From Combretum micranthum (lineage: Eukaryota > Streptophyta > Magnoliopsida > Myrtales > Combretaceae), in assembly GCA_024138025.1 (NCBI GenBank), contig JAMXBD010000170.1, positions 496,001 to 560,000 of the forward strand: a stretch of 64,000 nucleotides of DNA, given 5' to 3'. This document shows, in pieces, positions 58,911 through 64,000 of this stretch. Numbering within the stretch: position 1 is the first letter of the stretch; each line of letters starts with the position of its first letter. The notes beneath the pieces are model-generated. The model made no database searches and had not been told where the DNA came from. It was given only the letters and a program-made list of their open reading frames with translations. The translations under genes were made by a program, and so were the position numbers.

Positions 58911-61541
58911 TGTAATGACCCGACCGCTAAATCCCAGATTTAGTGTACCAAGTCCCCAATAACATATAACATTTTCATATTATATGTAAGGTTGTCATAA
59001 AACTAATAGTTTATGAGAATTGTTTGATTAATTCTACTATACTTAATATATAATTTTTAAACAAAAGAAGATTTCTAATAAAAGCAATCCATACCTATAT
59101 ACATTATATGTACAAAGATTAGTGCCAATAGAAGATACTACAAAATTACATGTTGTTCTGGTACAAAAAGATAAACTGAAGAGATCTTAAAGTCTTTTAC
59201 AAACTAAGCTTATTTAACAAGCCTCATATACAGAAAATTATGTTTTAAACAAAAGCTTCTCCCAAAACCAAGGGCATTCGAGTCCACGTCCCACTCGTCC
59301 ATGAACCTCTCAAGATCTGACCCTTATCCTAGATCATCATACAACTCATCTTCAATACCTGCAATGCAGCAAAAGTGAGCCAAAGGCCCAGTACATAATA
59401 ACAAATACAAAAAAAATTGTCAAGCAAACTTAATTCAAATGAAATGCATCAACGATCAAGTCATTATCTTGTTAATTTTCTTTTTGACGAAACAACATAG
59501 GGTATTCAAACTCCGAAATCACACTATGCGAATTTAGGGGTCTGAGCAATTGCTCAGGGGGTTGATATAATCAGTCCGAATACTTATATCTCCTATATCT
59601 ATTCCATAAAGAAATATCTTCATTTAGGGCTCCAAAGCTGTTGCCCGACTCTACTTAAACTTAGTCCACAACATAAATCTAGTTCAAGTCCGCATAAACT
59701 TTGAACTAATCCATGGCATTTCCCTCTAAGTTTAACCAAACGTTACTCATATACTATTCTCCCCATCAGCTATCCGCTTAACCATAAACAAATCGCTATT
59801 GTATCATAGCGTACCATTGCATCATGACATGTTTGCTGCTCCTCGGACTAGATTAAACAGCGTATAGACATCCAGTTCATCAAATTATTAAATTGAATTG
59901 AATTAAGTCAAATTTAATGATGCCTATTCCTAGCATACAACAAACAAGCTATTGTGTACCTGTACCCAATAGTGCATTACTATATTCACTCAGAGGGGAA
60001 TCAATTGAAGAACCTTTAACTGAAATAAGGAATATAAAAACAAATCATTAATCGAAGTTAGAATTAATATACAACACACGATTCTAAATTAACTATACAA
60101 GAAGATTCAATGAACTTAACATATAACTTTAACATTTAATTCATACATAAAATATGTTTATATAACTTATAGATTCATTAGAAGACCATATATGAAGTAA
60201 AGAAGGATAATTGAAGAAGGTTGAAATTGTAAAAACTCAGAGGATATGCGGGCAATTTACACCAGCAAATTGAGCAGAACGCTGGCAGCGTTGGAATCTT
60301 ATGCTGGCAGCGTTAAGAAAATTAGTTCTGTTAGTATTCAACACTGATTAAAGGCTGGCGGTGTTAAAGCCCTAGTGGTCGGCGTAAGATTTGAAAAAAA
60401 AAAATAAACGTTGGCTAATTTCTTCACAAAAGTTGGCGGCGTTAGAAAAATCGGTTCTGATCACATCTAACACCGCCTCTATGGCGGCGGTATTGAAGTA
60501 CCAGATGTCGACGTAAACGCAAAAACAGACATGTTCGAAAAGTTTTTGTTTCCCCTGTTTTGCACTTTGAAAATTTGTAACATGAAGCACTTTTAATCCT
60601 TCTTCAAACACATATTTAGCTTCTATATTATCTTCCATCTTCACTAACCATTCTAGCAACTTTGAACATCATTTTAACACATCAAACTACTTCATTTATA
60701 ACAAACCCTCTCTTAACCTTTACCTTAACTTAACTACTCAAAATCCACTTCAATCCTCACCAACACTTCTCACTACTTCCATAATACATATAAAAAGTTC
60801 ATAAAATAACAATACATAACCTAACATTTATTAATACATGAAACCCTTCAAACTCATATGACATTAAAACTCATTCTAACATGGACTATATATCTATATC
60901 ACAAGAAAGAACAAATAAAGAGTTTACAATTTGCATTAACTTACATGAAGAAGTTTGGCTTGGAGAAAATTGTTGAGTCCAAAAGCTTTTTTTCTTTTTT
61001 TTTTGCTAAGGTTTAGAGCTTACGGTTTGAAGAAAGAAGAACAAGAGAAAGAAAAGAAAAGTGAAAATTCGTATGGATTTTGTTAGCTGCTAAAAGAGAG
61101 TCTATTTGATTAAATTGTGGTATATTTATCATAACTTTGACTTTTCGGTACATAATGAGTTAGACTTAATTAGGCTTAATTTGGGGCTAATTTGAACTTA
61201 ATTTGAGCTTGAAATGGGCTTAACTTATTGTAAAATTATGTTAACAATTATTTAGACATTTCAAAAGTTGTTTTGATAAATTTAAACATAACACATATAT
61301 ATTAATTCATAAGAGACACAAACATTAATTATACTATACATACATTAATATACATAAAATAATAGCATTAATCTCATCACACATATACACATACATCAAT
61401 AATTTACATTAATAAACATAATATATCATACCTATTTCTACATATTCATTTTCATATTTCAAATTTACTTCAAACTTAATATTTAGAACTAATATTATAT
61501 TTATATGAAAATTAAATCATTAAATAAATTAGGTTATTTCA
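58911..61541 (+). mobile_element. Long solo LTR (LTR-B)
   Basis: The 2.6-kb stretch starts TGTAATGACCCGACC and ends GGTTATTTCA, with exact TACAT flanks (58906-58910 and 61542-61546). It has no coding domain, primer site or second LTR, so it is a solo LTR left by recombination. Shared start, end and internal phrases tie it to LTR-A. The G/C-rich cluster at 60250-60515 lies in the second half. Confidence 0.85.
60250..60515 (+). repeat. G/C-rich palindromic word cluster in LTR-B
   Basis: AACGCTGGCAGCGTT at 60278-60292 is a palindrome around its central base. GCTGGCAGCGTT recurs at 60303, GGCTGGCGGTGTT near 60353, GTTGGCGGCGTTAG near 60433, and ACCGCC (60472-60477) can pair with GGCGGT (60486-60491). 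These are the densest CpG sites in several kilobases. Confidence 0.8.
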
Positions 61542-61546
61542 TACAT

Positions 61547-61952
61547 AATTTAGTAAAGTTTGAGTCGGTATCTTGTATAAAAGGGTTACCTGCTCTCTCA
61601 TATCTTGAAGTAGTTCTAAAAAACTTTAAATATATAAATATAAAAAACTGCAATTTATATGTTTTTTTTTCAAATAAATAACTTTTAATCCGTAACATAA
61701 TGGGCACACAAGGAGATAGAGAGAGAGTACAATTATATTTTTATATTTTAACATATTTGACTCATTGAAATAAAGGATTCTACTAAGTTACCTTATAGAC
61801 TTGACATAAGTTAACTTAGACCAATCTTTAAAAATCATAAAATCATAAGAATAGAATTACGATTTTTACAACTATGAATGAAACAATCTGCTGTATAAAT
61901 AGAATTACAATTTTCACAACTATGTATGAGGCGAACAATTAGTGCATGCAAG
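61547..61952. other. Short intergenic stretch with MITE end fragments
   Basis: Two copies of ATAGAATTACAATTTTCACAA-like sequence followed by ACTATG lie at about 61850-61886 and 61898-61927; they resemble the right end of the MITE at 14620-14849. No complete element is visible. Confidence 0.4.
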
Positions 61953-62632
61953 TAGAGCTATGCAAGCAAGATAGGCTATCTGGGCTAATCCGTTTAACAA
62001 GCCCTAAATAAATAATAAAAAAAGCGGGTTAGGTTAAAAGTTTCAACTTACTGTACTACGTGGACAATTTTGACTTGCCCCCTGTAATTCGCGAGTAAAA
62101 GTGGGCTAACTTGCTTGCGAGTTAGGATGGCTGACAAGCCCATAAAATTTATATATTTATTTATTTTTTAAATATGAGTAAACTTATGAAAATTCTTTTT
62201 TTTTTTTTCAAAGAAAAACTAGAAATAGTAAATAACTATATGTAAATATGCATTAAAAAATTAACCAAATTAAAAGAATAAGAAAGTAAAACATTAATGT
62301 TAAATAATAATTTTTTATCTAATCTAATGTGTATCTTATAATCTTTATCAAATTTTTATCCCATATATGAATAATTTCTTTTTTTAGTTTTGATTGAAAA
62401 CAACATTTTATATTTAGTATGATTACATTATTATGTTAAAAGTTTGTAGAAAGAAAAAAAGAAAAAAAACTTAGTAGGTTGGTTAGCATAACCGGCCAAT
62501 ACATATAGGACAAGGCAGGCACAAAATTTTTCCTCGCTTTATAATGCAGGCCAAAGTGGACTAGCTCGCATAATCCACGAGCTAAAGGAAGGCATGATAG
62601 ATGGGTCATCTTAGTTCGCTTGTATAACCCTC
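61953..62632. mobile_element. hAT-type MITE (680 bp)
   Basis: It starts TAGAGCTATGCAAGCAAG and ends with the complement of GAGGGTTATACAAGCGAA. Flanks CATGCAAG (61945-61952) and CACGCAAG (62633-62640) match at seven of eight bases. Both ends contain GGGCT, GCGAG and GGCC words; the middle is AT-rich. A minus-strand frame at 62436-62756 overlaps its right end and is not regarded as a gene. Confidence 0.75.
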
Positions 62633-62640
62633 CACGCAAG

Positions 62641-64000
62641 TGCGTTGGATTAGATATATCGTCGTTGGGCTTGAACGAGCTCCAATACTTTGAACAGGAA
62701 AAAAGATACATATATATATTAATCATTAATTTTTTTCTAAGGAGGGGAAATTTCATATATATATTATTATTAAAAAGTTATATCGTGGGCTTGATATAAT
62801 TGAATAGTCAAGTACATATTTTTATCAAATAAGAAGTTATGGATCTAATTTCTATTAGTGTCGTTGTACTTTCTCTAAGTTGCTTTTTTATTTTTTTATT
62901 TTAATACTTTTTTTTTTTTTGGCAAAGCAAACTTATATTGGCTCAAAATATTATAGTCCCTATGGCATAGTTGGCTCTCATGATATTCCTATCACATACA
63001 TCGTATTTCCAAGAAATCGCCAAATACTTTCATCAGCAAAATAGGTCTGTAAAATTATTATATAAAGCATCCGGACAATAGTCGTCCATTGGATCAAGAT
63101 ATAACCTCTTTGGCCTCTCGTCAAATCTTTACAATCAAGAGCCACATTACCCACATTTAAGGGCTACTGGTTAGATAAGGTGATCCACTAGTATCCTTTT
63201 GAATAGTTGATTTCAATTATACAATTCTTTATTCCTCTCTCCACTACCAACTTCAAACTTCAAAATGATGGCTCAAATTTCATTTGCAAGTAGTGATGTT
63301 AGTACACTCTCTTAGCAAAACACTCCATGTAGACTTAAGTATTAATCGCTTCTGACCCATGATCCACTTTGAACAGCAACTAGCAAGTTAAACTCATCAA
63401 TCTAGTCCAGTATAATCTGATGGGTAGCTAAGTCATAAGCAGGTCAATCTTGTTGAACCGTCAACTTATCAGTTGGAACTACTAAAATAAAATAAAATAT
63501 CGACTCGAATGTAACCCTGGTCTATGAACTGGCGGTTCCAGACCAAGTTGGCCTAATATCAATGTCTAACTCCATGTATATGAAATTTTTTGATCATATA
63601 ATTCATCAATAGTCATACTTATTGACAAAATTCCTTTATAAGATGTATAATGAATAAGAGACGGATCTTTTATAATAGGTGATTCTAATATTAATTTATA
63701 TATAGCACTGATATGATTCTGTATCTATTCCTACCTCCATGTGATTCAAATCACGCATGGAAGGTGTCATCCGGATCTTGATCATGCCGTTTGGACGAAG
63801 TGGCATTCAACATTGTTCTTCTCCGACATCGAGAAGTTCCACAACAACCATAATCATCTCTATTTAAGCAAATGAACCGCCATGCTAATCACACAGAGTC
63901 TATCTCCAAACTCTACTTCCACGTAACAGGAGCTTCCACCATCGTTTTGAATAAAACTTCTTAAACTTTACCAATATATATACATATATATATATATAAT
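62641..64000. other. Terminal stretch, no feature assigned
   Basis: Bases 62930-63990 are slightly richer in G and C than the rest and have a mixed word composition that could come from a decayed retroelement or a gene edge. The patch 63730-63960 has CATCCGGATCTTGATCATGC and GACATCGAGAAGTTCC words. I recognise no protein on either strand. The window ends in a TA-rich tract. Confidence 0.35.

Noticed and set aside
62436..62756. 106-codon minus-strand frame
   Set aside because: It overlaps the right end and flank of a hAT MITE and resembles no protein family.
1..64000. tRNA, rRNA, known microRNA precursors and organelle DNA inserts
   Set aside because: I looked for conserved tRNA box words, familiar plant microRNA sequences and rRNA or organelle-like stretches on both strands and saw none; a covariance-model and homology search would be needed to exclude them.

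Overview
The window is plant nuclear DNA, probably from a eudicot. It is strongly AT-rich and is made almost entirely of decayed transposable elements. I recognise no intact host gene, tRNA, rRNA or organelle insert. Every long coding signal belongs to a retrotransposon, and every one is broken by stops, frameshifts or deletions. The density of nested LTR elements suggests a heterochromatic, possibly pericentromeric, segment; that placement is inference.

Layout. Bases 1-3858 hold no recognisable gene. From 3859 to 12817 lies a long LTR without internal domains (LTR-A), split by a CRM-like chromovirus (4275-9857) that keeps both LTRs, gag, protease, RNase H and integrase but has lost its whole reverse transcriptase. 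Bases 12818-22297 are intergenic, with a small MITE, a 53-bp perfect tandem duplication, a CATG-rich array and a Tekay-like LTR plus primer-binding-site remnant. From 22303 to 37596 there is a three-level nest. A Ty1/copia element with a perfect TACTT target duplication contains an Athila-like Ty3/gypsy element (about 24385-36646), whose 5' LTR is in turn interrupted by another Athila/Tat-type LTR (about 25005-26930). Bases 41278-46380 form a 5.1-kb Mutator-like element with long inverted repeats and a 9-bp target duplication, itself containing a long LTR. Related Mutator-type MITEs lie at 40561-40936 and 48383-48690, and an antisense copia remnant at about 46400-48320. Bases 51791-62632 carry hAT-type MITEs, an AT-rich MITE-like family and a second long solo LTR (58911-61541, TACAT duplication). 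The last 1.4 kb is unassigned.

Most noteworthy pattern. LTRs from five different families (CRM-like, copia, Athila-like, the nested Athila/Tat LTR, and solo LTR-B) each carry a cluster of short G/C-rich, partly palindromic words of the type GCCRCYGGCGT in otherwise AT-rich sequence. One 19-base word differs at only two positions between the CRM-like and Athila-like LTRs. LTR-A carries, in the comparable place, a different array of seven hairpin-prone units of about 48 bp. This could mean that a regulatory cassette is gained or exchanged between unrelated LTR families in this genome. It is the best candidate here for an undescribed phenomenon, but it rests on reading by eye and needs genome-wide tests.

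Elements do not cooperate as a pathway here. The two deletion derivatives (CRM-like and copia) keep LTRs and primer sites but lack reverse transcriptase, so any past mobility after those deletions would have needed enzymes from other copies.
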